From Anaerococcus vaginalis (lineage in GTDB: Bacteria > Bacillota > Clostridia > Tissierellales > Peptoniphilaceae): DNA of 64,000 nucleotides. A program made the position numbers and the translations under genes. The stretch lies in assembly GCF_000307225.1 (NCBI RefSeq), contig NZ_HE978617.1, positions 463,538 to 527,537 on the forward strand, given 5' to 3'. A model generated the notes under the pieces. That model saw nothing but the letters and a program-made list of their open reading frames with translations. It had not been told where the DNA came from and did no database searches. Positions 30,739 to 39,664 of this stretch are shown in pieces (positions within the stretch are counted from its first letter, which is position 1; each line of letters starts with the position of its first letter).

Positions 30739-31130
30739 ATTAGCTCCTTCAATGTAATTTTAAATGAATTGAATTTTTTTAAAATTACCTAAATCCCGCT
30801 GACTTTTTGCATACAAGAATAAACTTTTTAGTACCTATTTTTGGGTAAAAAAAATTTTTGTTTTTTATTTATCGTCTTTTCTTATAATAATTCACTAAAA
30901 AATGTATATAAATAATAGTTTTCAAAAATTTTTTGTATTTAATTAGAATCTTTTTATTCTAAGTTTATTTAATTATAAAACTTAATTTTTTGATTGTCAA
31001 AAGATTTTTTACATATCTTTGAATATTTAATATATATTTAAAAATTCTTATAAAATCAATCTCCCACAAATATTTTTCGTTTTTTAGTTTTTTATTTTTC
31101 GCGAAAATTTTATAGGTTTTTTAAAAATAA
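30739..31130 (-). promoter_or_regulatory. promoter/leader region of giant protein gene
   Basis: About 390 bases without coding potential. A perfect 11-bp inverted repeat (GTAATTTTAAA at 30754-30764, TTTAAAATTAC at 30778-30788) lies in the leader just before the Shine-Dalgarno at 30745-30750 and could affect translation. A terminator closes the sortase unit upstream, so the giant gene probably has its own promoter here. I could not choose a -35/-10 pair. Confidence 0.45.
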
Positions 31131-31190
31131 AAAAGGACCTTACAAAATGAATTTATAATTTAATCATTTTGCAAAAGTCCTATTTTTTAT
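31128..31190. terminator. terminator after sortase genes
   Basis: A long stem (AGGACCTTACAAAATGA, 31134-31150, with TCATTTTGCA plus AGTCCT, 31164-31181) has A- and T-runs on its two sides. On the minus strand it directly follows the third sortase stop. Confidence 0.8.
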
Positions 31191-32023
31191 TTTATTATGG
31201 TTTTTATTAATTTTATTATTATAAGTAGAATCAAAATAAAATCTATTAGCAAAAATATTTTGTAAAGGTGGTTTGTGATTTTTACATTTTTGCTTATTTC
31301 TGTATTTTCGATTTTATTTTCTGCATCTTCTTTTTTTTCTTCTACTCTTTTTGCGTTTATTAAAAGTCTGTGGGTGAAGGCTGGATATGGTGTACAGGTT
31401 AGGATTGTTACTATATCTTCTCCGTCTATAACTTTTAGTTTCTCCCAATCGTATGGGCTTATTACTTCCTTTGAATAAACTTCATAGGTTAGGGTTTTTT
31501 CTCCTCTTTTTATATAAAATCTATCTCCCTTTACTAAATCATTGACATATAATAAAAATATCTGCGCCCACCATCCTCTGTGTCCTGCTAGAACACTTCT
31601 GGTTGATTTTCCTCCTATTGGAATTGATGTTCCTGAAACTTGTCCTACTCCTTTTTGCATATGTGCGTAGCTTGCGTCTAAAAATATAGGCAAATTCACG
31701 TCTATTTTTGGTATGACTAGGTAGGCAAATATATCATCTTGGTTTTCTAGTATATTTACTGAGCCAAGATTTTTGCTTGTAAAGGGATCGACCATAGATA
31801 TGTCGGAATTTTTTACTATTTCGTTGTATTCTTTTGATTTTTCTTCAATTTGGTCAAATTTTTCGTCTTTTTTTTGGGATTCTATTACTTTTTGTATTTT
31901 TTCTTTGTTTTCTATATTTGAATAAATTCTTTTTGAAAATGGAAAGGCAAGTGTTATAAGACCTCCGAGTATCAAAAGGTAACCTAGGATTTTAATTTTC
32001 TTTTTCGCCGAGTTTTTTTTCAA
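31187..32023 (-). CDS. class C (pilin-polymerising) sortase, third of three
   Basis: 278 residues with N- and C-terminal membrane helices as in class C sortases. Active-site motifs: His in LAGHRGWWAQ, Cys in VTILTCTPYPAFTHR, and Arg in THRLLINAKR. The lid motif is MVDPFTS. It differs most from the other two: the lid region is shorter, and AQIFLLYVNDL replaces the TLFTNLNEL-like segment. The start is TTG at 32023 with GGAGG upstream, overlapping the previous sortase by 32 bases. Known role of the class: forming isopeptide bonds between pilins. The divergence suggests it may handle a different subunit, such as the giant tip or minor pilin. Confidence 0.92.
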   Translation of the reverse strand: MKKNSAKKKIKILGYLLILGGLITLAFPFSKRIYSNIENKEKIQKVIESQKKDEKFDQIEEKSKEYNEIVKNSDISMVDPFTSKNLGSVNILENQDDIFAYLVIPKIDVNLPIFLDASYAHMQKGVGQVSGTSIPIGGKSTRSVLAGHRGWWAQIFLLYVNDLVKGDRFYIKRGEKTLTYEVYSKEVISPYDWEKLKVIDGEDIVTILTCTPYPAFTHRLLINAKRVEEKKEDAENKIENTEISKNVKITNHLYKIFLLIDFILILLIIIKLIKTIIK

Positions 32024-32873
32024 TGTCGATTACCTCCATCTTCATTTTTTTCGCATATCTTTTTTCTCTTATATATTGCATTATGGTAAATAATAGGATT
32101 GGCAAGAGTATCAAAAATAATTGGAAAAAGTTTGGTTTTAATCTTGGTGTATTTGCTAATCCGTCGTCTATGGCTTGAGTATATGGAATCCTATATCCTC
32201 TAACTAAAAGTCTGTGTGAATTTATCATATAGGGTGTGCAGGTCAAAAGAGTTGCATAATCTTTTTTTTCTACGACTAAAATTGGTTCGAAATTTGATGG
32301 TTCTACTACTTGAATTTTATCGACCTTGTATGCCAAAGTTTCTTTTATATTATGGATATAAAATATATCACCTTCTGTCAATTGATTTAGGTTTCTAAAT
32401 AAAAGTGCATTTGGAAGTCCTCTGTGGGCTGTTATTACTGTGTGTGTTGAGCTTCCTCCAATTGGAAGGGAAGTTCCTTCCAAATGGCCTGCTCCTTTTT
32501 GTAAAACATCCTCGCTTGTTCCTGCATAAATTGGTATGTCGACTGCAATTTTTGGAATTTCTATATGACCCAACATCTCGTGAACTTCTAGCATTTTTGC
32601 ATATTCTGCCTTGGCTGCTTTTACTTTTTTGTCATAAGGGTCTACAAGTTTTGATGGATCAAGAGTTTGGTTATAAATTCTTGCAAGCTCCATTCTTCTT
32701 GCAAGCTCTTTTTTATCTATTTTTTCTTTTTCCTTATTAAATATTACAATCTCATCGTTTGACTTTATTTCATAAAATTTTTGGCTTATAAAAGGATAGG
32801 AAAAAATCAAAAATCCTAGCAAGAATATTAAGATAGATGGAAGATTTTTCTTTATATTAATCTTTCTTCTCAT
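31992..32873 (-). CDS. class C sortase, second of three
   Basis: About 293 residues from ATG 32873, which has AGGTGA upstream; the frame also has an ATG at 32882. N-terminal membrane anchor, lid motif LVDPYDK, then HIEIPKIAVDIPIYAGTSE, catalytic His in ITAHRGLP, Cys in LLTCTPYMINSHR and the final Arg. A C-terminal hydrophobic helix and basic tail follow. It closely resembles the first sortase, consistent with tandem duplication. It overlaps both neighbours, so the three sortases are translated as one coupled unit. Confidence 0.93.
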   Translation of the reverse strand: MRRKINIKKNLPSILIFLLGFLIFSYPFISQKFYEIKSNDEIVIFNKEKEKIDKKELARRMELARIYNQTLDPSKLVDPYDKKVKAAKAEYAKMLEVHEMLGHIEIPKIAVDIPIYAGTSEDVLQKGAGHLEGTSLPIGGSSTHTVITAHRGLPNALLFRNLNQLTEGDIFYIHNIKETLAYKVDKIQVVEPSNFEPILVVEKKDYATLLTCTPYMINSHRLLVRGYRIPYTQAIDDGLANTPRLKPNFFQLFLILLPILLFTIMQYIREKRYAKKMKMEVIDIEKKLGEKEN

Positions 32874-33765
32874 TATCTTCACCTAGTTTATCTAATTTTT
32901 TTCTTATTTCTTCGATTTTACTTGATGTTTTTTTATTTTCTTTTCTTAATTTTCTAATTTTCCATAATAGGAAGATTATTATTATTAGGGCTATGAAGAA
33001 TAAAATTCTAAATATCCAATTTGTTTTATTATCTTTTATCAATTCTTCGTCTACACTTTCTACATATTCTACCCTGTGGCCTCTAACTAAAAGTCTATGT
33101 GAATTTATCATAAAAGGTGTACAGGTTAAAAGGGTCGCATAGTCATGGCCTGGTACTATCATCAAATCTTCAAATTTGCTTGGCTCTATGACTTTTATTT
33201 GGTCAACTTGGTATGCCAAAGTTTTTTCTATATTATGGATGTAGAATTTATCTCCTACTTCAAGCTCGTTTAAGTTTGTAAAGAGTGTTTTTTCTGGTAG
33301 ACCTCTGTGGGCTGTTAAGACTGTGTGAGTATTATTTCCTCCTATTGGAAGAGAAGTTCCCTCAAGATGTCCTACTCCTTTTTGCAAAACTTCCTCGCTT
33401 GTTCCTGCATAGATTGGCAAATCTTGATTTATTTTTGGAATCTCGACATGACCTATCATTTCGTGAACTTCAAGCATCCTTGCATATTCTTCCCTACCTT
33501 TTTTATATCTTTTTTCTGCAAAAGGATCATTGGTAGGACCTCCCGACAAGGAATCATTGTAGGCTTTTGCAAGTCCAATTCTTCTTTGAATTTCTTCCTT
33601 ATCAAGTTTTGATTTTCCTTGGTTAAAAATTTCAACTTGATTGTTGGAGTCTATTCTATAATAAAGTCTTGATATTATTGGATACAAAAGAACTAAAATC
33701 CCTATCAAAAATATAAATTTCCATAAAATATTGGATTTTTTTGCTTTTTTCTTTTTATTTTTCAT
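32857..33765 (-). CDS. class C sortase, first of three
   Basis: 302 residues. N-terminal membrane segment, lid motif TNDPFAEK, catalytic His in LTAHRGLPEKT, Cys in LLTCTPFMINSHR, Arg in the VRGHR stretch and a C-terminal helix plus charged tail. This is the standard architecture of pilin-polymerising sortases. It is the promoter-proximal gene of the pilus cluster on the minus strand, divergent from the small DUF1659-like gene. RBS GGTGAT precedes ATG. Three such enzymes suggest a pilus with several covalently linked subunit types. Confidence 0.94.
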   Translation of the reverse strand: MKNKKKKAKKSNILWKFIFLIGILVLLYPIISRLYYRIDSNNQVEIFNQGKSKLDKEEIQRRIGLAKAYNDSLSGGPTNDPFAEKRYKKGREEYARMLEVHEMIGHVEIPKINQDLPIYAGTSEEVLQKGVGHLEGTSLPIGGNNTHTVLTAHRGLPEKTLFTNLNELEVGDKFYIHNIEKTLAYQVDQIKVIEPSKFEDLMIVPGHDYATLLTCTPFMINSHRLLVRGHRVEYVESVDEELIKDNKTNWIFRILFFIALIIIIFLLWKIRKLRKENKKTSSKIEEIRKKLDKLGEDNEKKD

Positions 33766-33922
33766 TATATCACCATAATTTTTTTATAAATCTTTCTTAC
33801 TAGAATTTATCTTACACCAAAAATACTCTTTTATAAAGGATTTTTCCAAAAATAAAAAAATAAATAAATTTTTATGGACATTTTATCAAAATTCTTTATC
33901 TATATATGAAAGGAGCGATAAT

Positions 33923-34105
33923 ATGAAACTAAGAATTAATTTAGAAGTAAATGAGGGTCAAAAGATTAAAAAAACATCAAAAACTTTTTCAAATCTTGAC
34001 GAAGGCCTAACAAACGAAGAGTTAAAACAATTCGCAAATGCATATATTGCATTGATTGAAATAAGCTCTTATAGTTTTGAAAAAATCACAGAAGAAACAC
34101 TTTAA
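33923..34105 (+). CDS. small DUF1659-like protein
   Basis: 60 residues, soluble, charged, no signal peptide. It starts MKLRINLEVNEGQ after AAAGGAG. The motif of an N-terminal strand then FSNLDEGLTNEELKQFANA fits the DUF1659 family, whose function is unknown. It is followed 19 bases later by a DUF2922-like gene, and these two families commonly occur as a pair in Firmicutes. Both lie just inside the right repeat of the pilus island. Confidence 0.7.
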   Translation: MKLRINLEVNEGQKIKKTSKTFSNLDEGLTNEELKQFANAYIALIEISSYSFEKITEETL

Positions 34106-34124
34106 TTAGTAGAAAGGAGAAAAT

Positions 34125-34346
34125 ATGATAGTAAAATCACTAAAATTGTCATTTAAGGATAAACTTGGAAAAAATAAAATGATAAGCCTTGAATATCCAA
34201 AAGCAGATCTAAATGCTCAAACTGTAAAAACACAAATGGAGGCTATGATAAATTCAAAAGTCCTTCAAACAAAAAATGGCAAAATTACAAATATCAACAA
34301 GGCATATATGGAAAATGTCTCAAGAGATGATTTTAATCTAGCTTAG
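34125..34346 (+). CDS. small DUF2922-like protein
   Basis: 73 residues, with SLKLSFKDKLGKNKMISLEY at the start and DLNAQTVKTQMEAMINSKV after it, typical of DUF2922. Function unknown. RBS AAAGGAG precedes ATG, and a strong terminator follows its stop. It forms a two-gene unit with the DUF1659-like gene. The close presence of a sigma factor and ComK-like gene hints at a regulatory or DNA-uptake context, but nothing in the sequence proves this. Confidence 0.7.
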   Translation: MIVKSLKLSFKDKLGKNKMISLEYPKADLNAQTVKTQMEAMINSKVLQTKNGKITNINKAYMENVSRDDFNLA

Positions 34347-34350
34347 AAAG

Positions 34351-34387
34351 AAAGTTGCAAAACTTAATTAGTTTTGCAACTTTTTTT
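34351..34387 (+). terminator. terminator after DUF1659/DUF2922 pair
   Basis: A 12-bp or longer stem (AAGTTGCAAAAC with GTTTTGCAACTT) is followed by a T-run. Confidence 0.85.
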
Positions 34388-34448
34388 GTTTGAAATTTTA
34401 TAGATTTTGCTTCGTTCTAATTTTTACTTTTTTACTAATTCAAACTAT

Positions 34449-34789
34449 GAGATCTCTCCACAAGGTCGAGATGGGTTATGATTGGATTACTTTTATTACT
34501 GAAGTTTTTATTTTTTTATTCCTTAATTTTTGATTTTGATTGTTAAATTTTTTATAAAAATATAATTTTATTATCAAAATTTGATTTAAACTTATTCGAA
34601 GTGCAAAATTATGGCAATTTTTTACCCATCTCGAGCGTAGTCGAGAGATCTCTTTGATTTATTTTGCCTTGTGTTTTATTTTTTACTTGTTTATATTTTT
34701 AATTATTTTTTGAATGCATACTATACTTTTCTCTTAGTTTTCTTTGAGATCTCTCCACGCAGTCGCACAGCTTCCTTGATTGAGATGGG
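34449..34789. repeat. right copy of composite palindromic repeat flanking the pilus island
   Basis: Units at 34449-34475 (plus), 34625-34652 (inverted; GAGCGTAGTCGAGAGATCTC is identical to the left copy) and 34746-34789 (plus, with about 17 extra bases). Gaps of ~150 and ~94 bases match the left copy (~155 and ~100). Between units, short stretches such as TTTTTTGAATGCATACTAT also match. The 649 bases from 34347 to 34995 hold only this repeat, a terminator and the sigma-gene leader. Confidence 0.85.
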
Positions 34790-34995
34790 TTATGATTGGA
34801 TGGTTTTAATTGCTAAAGTTTTTATGTAAATATATTTTTTATCTTAATTTCCTTATATTTTAATTTTAAGTTTCTCAAATGTCTTTTAGGAGAATTTTTT
34901 TGTTTTTATTGTCTTTTGTCTAATTAAACTTTTTTAAAAATTTTACTAGAATTATGGTGTCGACAAATTTAAGCGATCGCAGTTAGGAAAATTTA

Positions 34996-35517
34996 ATGAA
35001 AATATGTATAGAAAATTTGAATGCGATTATTGAAAAATATGAACCTCTTTTGGTTTCGATGGCAAATAGGTTTCCTATTTTTGACAAGAATGAGGCTTAT
35101 ATTATGGCGAGGGATATGGTTTTTGATATTGTAAGGGATTTTGATTCTAAAAAGGGTTCTTTTGGTGGATATTTGAAGTACAGACTTTATTTTTTCTTTT
35201 TGAATGAGTGTAAAAAGGAAAGGGCCAGTTCTTTAAATTCTAAGGATGTTAATGGGATTGAAATTATTGAAAAAATTGGTGATAGTATTTCTATTGAGGA
35301 TGATTTTGTTAAAGGTATTGAAATTGAGGAGCTTTTTAAGGCTATTAAAACTTTAAAAAAGCAAGAAAGGGAAATTTTGTATTTAAAGTATGACAAAAAT
35401 TTGCCTCACAAGGAAATTGCTAGGCTTTTGAATTTATCAACAAAGTCTATTACTAATTATCACTACAATATTATTAGAAAATTGAGAAAGTATTTTGTAA
35501 ATCATAATTTGGTTTAG
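34996..35517 (+). CDS. sigma-70 family RNA polymerase sigma factor, small
   Basis: 173 residues. Region 2-like segment at about 30-75 (FDIVRDFDSKKGSFGGYLKY) binds core polymerase and the -10. Region 4 is at about 115-168 (LKKQEREILYLKYDKNLPHK, then an HTH in EIARLLNLSTKSITNYHYN). There is no region 1 or 3, so it is an alternative sigma factor of the ECF/SigH/ComX-like size class. The RBS is weak (AGGA). A ComK-like gene follows 79 bases later, suggesting a shared regulatory unit. Target promoters are unknown. Confidence 0.85.
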   Translation: MKICIENLNAIIEKYEPLLVSMANRFPIFDKNEAYIMARDMVFDIVRDFDSKKGSFGGYLKYRLYFFFLNECKKERASSLNSKDVNGIEIIEKIGDSISIEDDFVKGIEIEELFKAIKTLKKQEREILYLKYDKNLPHKEIARLLNLSTKSITNYHYNIIRKLRKYFVNHNLV

Positions 35518-35596
35518 TCTATTGTTGACTAATTTTATTTTTTATTGTACACTTAATGTCTAAGGAAGTCTTTTTTCTTTAAGGAAAGGAGGATTT

Positions 35597-36073
35597 ATGG
35601 ACAGAATAGTTGCAATTCTTCCTACTGAAATCAAAGGGTTTGGTGTAGGTTGTGAAGTTTATACTAATTCGAAAGTTTTTGTTGATAGGAGAACTTGTGG
35701 AGTTTTTTTGAAACATCTTGCTCAAAAGAAATCTATTTCTATTAAACTTATGCACAAAAATATGAGAGAAATTCTCAAGGTTTCTAGGAATTTGCCCTAT
35801 TGTATTGATGCTTTTAATGTGTTTTTTCCTTTTAAAATCAATGAAACTGAAATTGATGATTTAAGACGTGGTTTTGTAAATTGTTATTATGTGAAAAACA
35901 TTGAAGATTCTACTATAATTCTTAATAATGGTATGACGCTTTCTAGCTTAAATAGGGATAGGGCATTGAAAAATAATTTTAACAAGGCAAGTAAGATTAT
36001 GTATATGAAATTTGCTAGGGACTTATCTGAGATGAGAAAGTCTTTTGATTTTGTTGATAGGATTGCCTTGTAA
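35597..36073 (+). CDS. ComK-like competence transcription factor
   Basis: 158 residues. Comparing from memory with Bacillus ComK, the blocks line up in order: IVAILPTEIKG, VDRRTC, a mid-region ending FNVFFPFKI, then GFVNCYYVKNI and TIILNNGMTLSSL. ComK proteins bind AT-rich boxes and turn on DNA-uptake genes. The C-terminal part is shorter than in Bacillus. RBS AAAGGAGG is strong. It follows a small sigma factor, a pairing that would suit a competence switch. Overall identity is modest, so the call rests on block order rather than a profile score. Confidence 0.65.
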   Translation: MDRIVAILPTEIKGFGVGCEVYTNSKVFVDRRTCGVFLKHLAQKKSISIKLMHKNMREILKVSRNLPYCIDAFNVFFPFKINETEIDDLRRGFVNCYYVKNIEDSTIILNNGMTLSSLNRDRALKNNFNKASKIMYMKFARDLSEMRKSFDFVDRIAL

Positions 36074-36127
36074 ATTTATGGATAAATGTAATAAATTTTT
36101 GGAAATATTTATTGATTTATTTTAATT

Positions 36128-36184
36128 TAAAAAGAGATTTTGCAAAATGTTTATTTTTCATTTTGTAAAATCTCTTATTTTTTT
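36128..36184. terminator. bidirectional terminator between comK-like gene and nagB
   Basis: An 18-bp near-perfect stem (36132-36149 with 36159-36176, one wobble pair) has A-rich and T-rich flanks, between convergent genes. Confidence 0.85.
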
Positions 36185-36185
36185 A

Positions 36186-36905
36186 TTATTCTATTGCGTC
36201 TTTGTCTACAAATAGGTAGCAATTTGGGTGAAGTGATAGGAAGGATGCTGGAAAATCTGGGGAAATTTCTTTTCCTTCTATTAGTTTTTTTACTACTTCT
36301 TTTTTATTTTTTCCGCTTGCTATTACTATTAGGGTTTTTGCATTGAAGGCGTCTGCCATTCCCATTGATATGGCATATTTTGGTACGTCTTCTTTTTTGT
36401 CAAAAAATCTTGAGTTTGCTTCTATGGTTTCGTCTGCAAGTTTTACTATTGAGGTTCTTTTGTTTAGAAATTCTGCTGGTTCGTTGAAGGCTATGTGTCC
36501 GTTTGGTCCAAGGCCTAGAACTTGTAAATCTCTTGTTCCGAAATCGTCTAATAATTTATTATATTCTTGTGCAAATTTTTCATCATTTGTATCTGCTTTT
36601 GGTAGGTGGGTATTTTCTTTTTTTATATTTACATGGTCAAATAAATTTTCGTTCATAAATGTTTGGTAGGATTGGTCATCTTTTGGGTCAATGCCTACAT
36701 ATTCATCTAAATTTATTGTTTTTGCCCAATGAAAAGAAATTTCTCCTTCCTTTTGTGCTTTTATTAGGTTTTTATAAAGTCCTATTGGGGATGAACCTGT
36801 TGCAAGTCCTAATTTTGATTGGGGCTTTTCTTGTAATATGCTTATAAAAAGGTCTGCTGCCTTTTTTGATAATTCTTCGTATGAATCTGAAATTATTATT
36901 TTCAT
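36186..36905 (-). CDS. nagB: glucosamine-6-phosphate deaminase
   Basis: 239 residues, normal length. It converts glucosamine-6-phosphate to fructose-6-phosphate and ammonia. Motifs: LGLATGSSPIGLY (phosphate binding), NLDEYVG (catalytic Asp) and LGLGPNGHIAFNEPA (Asp/His region). RBS AAAGGAG is 6 bases from ATG. It stands alone on its transcript between the ComK-like gene and the UPF0210 gene. A second NagB-like gene lies at 50026-50760 within a sugar operon, so this copy is likely the general one. Confidence 0.93.
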   Translation of the reverse strand: MKIIISDSYEELSKKAADLFISILQEKPQSKLGLATGSSPIGLYKNLIKAQKEGEISFHWAKTINLDEYVGIDPKDDQSYQTFMNENLFDHVNIKKENTHLPKADTNDEKFAQEYNKLLDDFGTRDLQVLGLGPNGHIAFNEPAEFLNKRTSIVKLADETIEANSRFFDKKEDVPKYAISMGMADAFNAKTLIVIASGKNKKEVVKKLIEGKEISPDFPASFLSLHPNCYLFVDKDAIE

Positions 36906-36978
36906 TTTTTCTCCTTTATCTTTTCTTATTAATAATAGTATTTTACTAGACTTTTATTTTTTTGAAAGATTTCTAAGG

Positions 36979-38334
36979 CTAATTTTTAAATGAATGAACT
37001 GGAGCTGGGATTCTTCCTCCTCTGTTTACGAATTTTTCTGCGCTTGAATTATTTATATCCATAATTGGTGCATAGCCCAAAAGACCTCCAAATTCTGCAA
37101 ATTCTCCTTTTTTCTTTCCGTAAACTGGTATAACTCTAACTGCTGTGGTTTTTTGGTTTATAACTCCTATGGCTGACTCGTCTAAAATCATTGCTGATAT
37201 TGTTGATGCTGGTGTATCTCCAGGAATTGCTATCATATCAAGTCCAACTGAACAAACTGAGGTCATAGCTTCTAATTTGTCAAAGGTTAGGTGTCCTGCT
37301 TCTGCTGCTTTTATCATTCCTTCGTCTTCACTTACTGGGATAAATGCTCCTGAAAGTCCTCCAACTGATGATGATGCCATAAGTCCTCCCTTTTTGACAG
37401 CATCGTTAAGCATAGCAAGGGCAGCCGTTGTTCCGTGTCCACCAACGTGTTCTATACCAATTTCTTCTAAAATTCTTCCGACACTGTCTCCGATTGCTGG
37501 TGTTGGTGCAAGGGAAAGATCCAAAATTCCAAATTCTTTTCCAAGTCTTTTTGCAACATCACGTCCAATCAAATCTCCCATTCTGGTAATCTTGAAAGCA
37601 GTTTTTTTGATTGTTTCATAAACTTCATTTATTGGTTTATTTTTATCTTTTTCAATGGCAGATTTTACAACTCCAGGTCCTGAAACTCCTACATTAATAA
37701 CTGTATCTCCTTCTCCTACTCCAAGAAAAGAGCCAGCCATAAAAGGATTATCTTCAACTGCATTTGCAAAGGCAACAAATTTTGCACAGCCGAGAGAGTC
37801 TTGATCTTTGGTTAATTTTGCTAATTCTTTTATTTTTTCTCCCAAAAGTTTTACAGCATCAAGATTAATTCCTGTTCTTGTTGAACCAACATTTACAGAT
37901 GAGCAAACATATTGTGTTTTTGAAAGAGCATTAGGAATTGAATTTATCAAAATTTCGTCAGATTTTGTCATAGACTTATGTACTAGGGCAGAAAATCCTC
38001 CTATAAAATCTACTCCTACTTCTTTTGCAACCTTATCTAAAACTTCTGCATAAGGTGTATAATCGTCAATTTTTGAGCTTGCTGCAACGAGAGAGATTGG
38101 TGTTACAGAAATCCTATTATTTATTATAGGAACTCCATAAATTTCTTGGACAAGTCCTGTAGTTTTTATAAAATTTTCAGTTTCTTTCATCATTTTGTCA
38201 TAAATTTTTTGACATGATTTTTTATAATCACTATCGGCACAATCAAGAAGGGATATGCCCATGGTTATGGTTCTAATATCAAGATGTTCTTGATCGAGCA
38301 TTTTTATAGTTTCAATGATTTGCTTTGTATCCAT
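36979..38334 (-). CDS. UPF0210 / PFL family protein
   Basis: About 451 residues from ATG 38334 ([12 protein letters not shown]), which has AAGG upstream and immediately follows the ACT-domain gene. The frame itself extends to 38358. The family (DUF711-type) has an anaerobic ribonucleotide reductase/pyruvate formate-lyase-like fold, but no established reaction. Gly-rich motifs [32 protein letters not shown] and [19 protein letters not shown] are well kept. The pairing with a UPF0237 ACT protein is conserved across Firmicutes and suggests they work together. Confidence 0.92.
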   Translation of the reverse strand: MDTKQIIETIKMLDQEHLDIRTITMGISLLDCADSDYKKSCQKIYDKMMKETENFIKTTGLVQEIYGVPIINNRISVTPISLVAASSKIDDYTPYAEVLDKVAKEVGVDFIGGFSALVHKSMTKSDEILINSIPNALSKTQYVCSSVNVGSTRTGINLDAVKLLGEKIKELAKLTKDQDSLGCAKFVAFANAVEDNPFMAGSFLGVGEGDTVINVGVSGPGVVKSAIEKDKNKPINEVYETIKKTAFKITRMGDLIGRDVAKRLGKEFGILDLSLAPTPAIGDSVGRILEEIGIEHVGGHGTTAALAMLNDAVKKGGLMASSSVGGLSGAFIPVSEDEGMIKAAEAGHLTFDKLEAMTSVCSVGLDMIAIPGDTPASTISAMILDESAIGVINQKTTAVRVIPVYGKKKGEFAEFGGLLGYAPIMDINNSSAEKFVNRGGRIPAPVHSFKN

Positions 38335-38335
38335 A

Positions 38336-38605
38336 TTATATCCTTGCCATCTTATCAAAAAGATCTTCGTTTTGAAGTCTTAGCTCAAGACCAATTTCTT
38401 CGCCCAATTTTGTAATATTTTCCTTTATTATTTCAAAAACTTCGTTAGCATTTGTTAAGTCAACATTCATAATACCAACAAAATTTTTTTCCATTATGGT
38501 TTGATTAAAGTCCAAAATATTCACATTATATTTATAGAGTAGTTCACTAACTCTATAAACTATTCCTGGTTTGTCATTTCCAATTATCGTTAAAATTGCT
38601 TTCAT
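38336..38605 (-). CDS. ACT domain protein (UPF0237)
   Basis: 89 residues forming one ACT domain: [20 protein letters not shown] is the usual ligand-binding loop and helix. ACT domains sense amino acids or other small ligands. It is cotranscribed with the UPF0210 gene, whose start lies right at its stop codon, so a regulatory partner role is likely but unproven. Confidence 0.92.
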   Translation of the reverse strand: MKAILTIIGNDKPGIVYRVSELLYKYNVNILDFNQTIMEKNFVGIMNVDLTNANEVFEIIKENITKLGEEIGLELRLQNEDLFDKMARI

Positions 38606-38767
38606 ATTAATCTCCTTTTATTTTCTTACAAATATTTTAGCATATTAGAGAAAATATTGAAATTTATTTATAACTTTTAGTGGAATTTTTATATAAAAAA
38701 TGAAAAATTTAGGAAATTTATATTAATTGGGCAAAATTTTTTCTATATTTTTTATTTTTAGGCAAAA

Positions 38768-38798
38768 AAAATCCTGCAAATTTGCAGGACTTTTTTTG
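38768..38798. terminator. terminator after rubrerythrin
   Basis: A perfect stem TCCTGCAAATTTGCAGGA (38772-38789) is bordered by an A8 run and a T7 run. It serves the minus-strand rubrerythrin gene. Confidence 0.85.
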
Positions 38799-38847
38799 AA
38801 AGATTCTAATTTTTGTTTTTATTTTATTTCGTTTACGTATTTTCTTA

Positions 38848-39441
38848 TTAATAGTTAAAGTTTGCAACTTCAAAGAAGTCTTGTGGATGTTTACATGCTG
38901 GACAAATCTTTGGAGCTTTTTTACCTTCGTAAAGGTAACCACAGTTTAGGCATTTCCATACAATTTTTTCTTCTTTTTCGAATACTTTGCCATTTTTGAT
39001 ATTGTCGTGTAATTTTTGATATCTATCTCTGTGAGCAGCTTCTACTTCTGCAATGCGTTCCCAACTTCTTGCGATTTCTTCAAATCCTTCTTCTCTTGCA
39101 ACTTTTGCAAATGATGGATACATATCTTCAGCTTCTTCATTTTCTCCGCCGATTGCGCCTTCAAGATTTGTTAATGTATCGTGATATACAACTGGGAATG
39201 CTGTATATGATGGATTTAATTCTATTGCGTCTAGTTTAAATTCTTCTTTTAAATATTTGTAGAATACTTTTGCGTGTTCTTGTTCGTTTCTTGCTGTTTC
39301 TTCAAAAATTTGTTGAATTTGAACATAGCCTTCTTTTTTAGCAATTTTTGCTGCAATGTTGTATCTCATTGTTGCTTGAGATTCACCTGCAAATGATGTA
39401 ATCAAATTGCTAGCTGTTTTTGTTCCTTTTAATGTTGTCAT
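38848..39441 (-). CDS. rbr: rubrerythrin
   Basis: 197 residues. The N-terminal ferritin-like domain carries the diiron ligands (GESQATMRY, ETARNEQEHAKVF, EVEAAHRDRY). The C-terminal rubredoxin-like domain has CLNCGY and CPACKHP for one iron. It reduces hydrogen peroxide in the cytosol of anaerobes. Monocistronic with its own terminator, consistent with stress-induced expression. The RBS is AAAGGACG. Confidence 0.95.
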   Translation of the reverse strand: MTTLKGTKTASNLITSFAGESQATMRYNIAAKIAKKEGYVQIQQIFEETARNEQEHAKVFYKYLKEEFKLDAIELNPSYTAFPVVYHDTLTNLEGAIGGENEEAEDMYPSFAKVAREEGFEEIARSWERIAEVEAAHRDRYQKLHDNIKNGKVFEKEEKIVWKCLNCGYLYEGKKAPKICPACKHPQDFFEVANFNY

Positions 39442-39664
39442 ATATACGTCCTTTCTACTTAATAACTCGTGTACTAATCTCTACATTTATTAGTATATGC
39501 TTTTATTTTTATTTGTCAAGAATGATTCTAAAGTTTTAATCATTCTAAAAATTGATTTCTATTATCATTATCAGTTGCTTTTTTATAAAAACTCTTTTTT
39601 ATAGAGTTTAAAGTATTTCCCAAATTGGTTTTTTTGGGTATAATTTAACAAAGGAGGATTTGTA

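Noticed and set aside
37145..37621. Plus-strand 158-codon frame opposite the UPF0210 gene
   Set aside because: Conserved Gly-rich motifs lie on the minus strand; the plus frame is a shadow.
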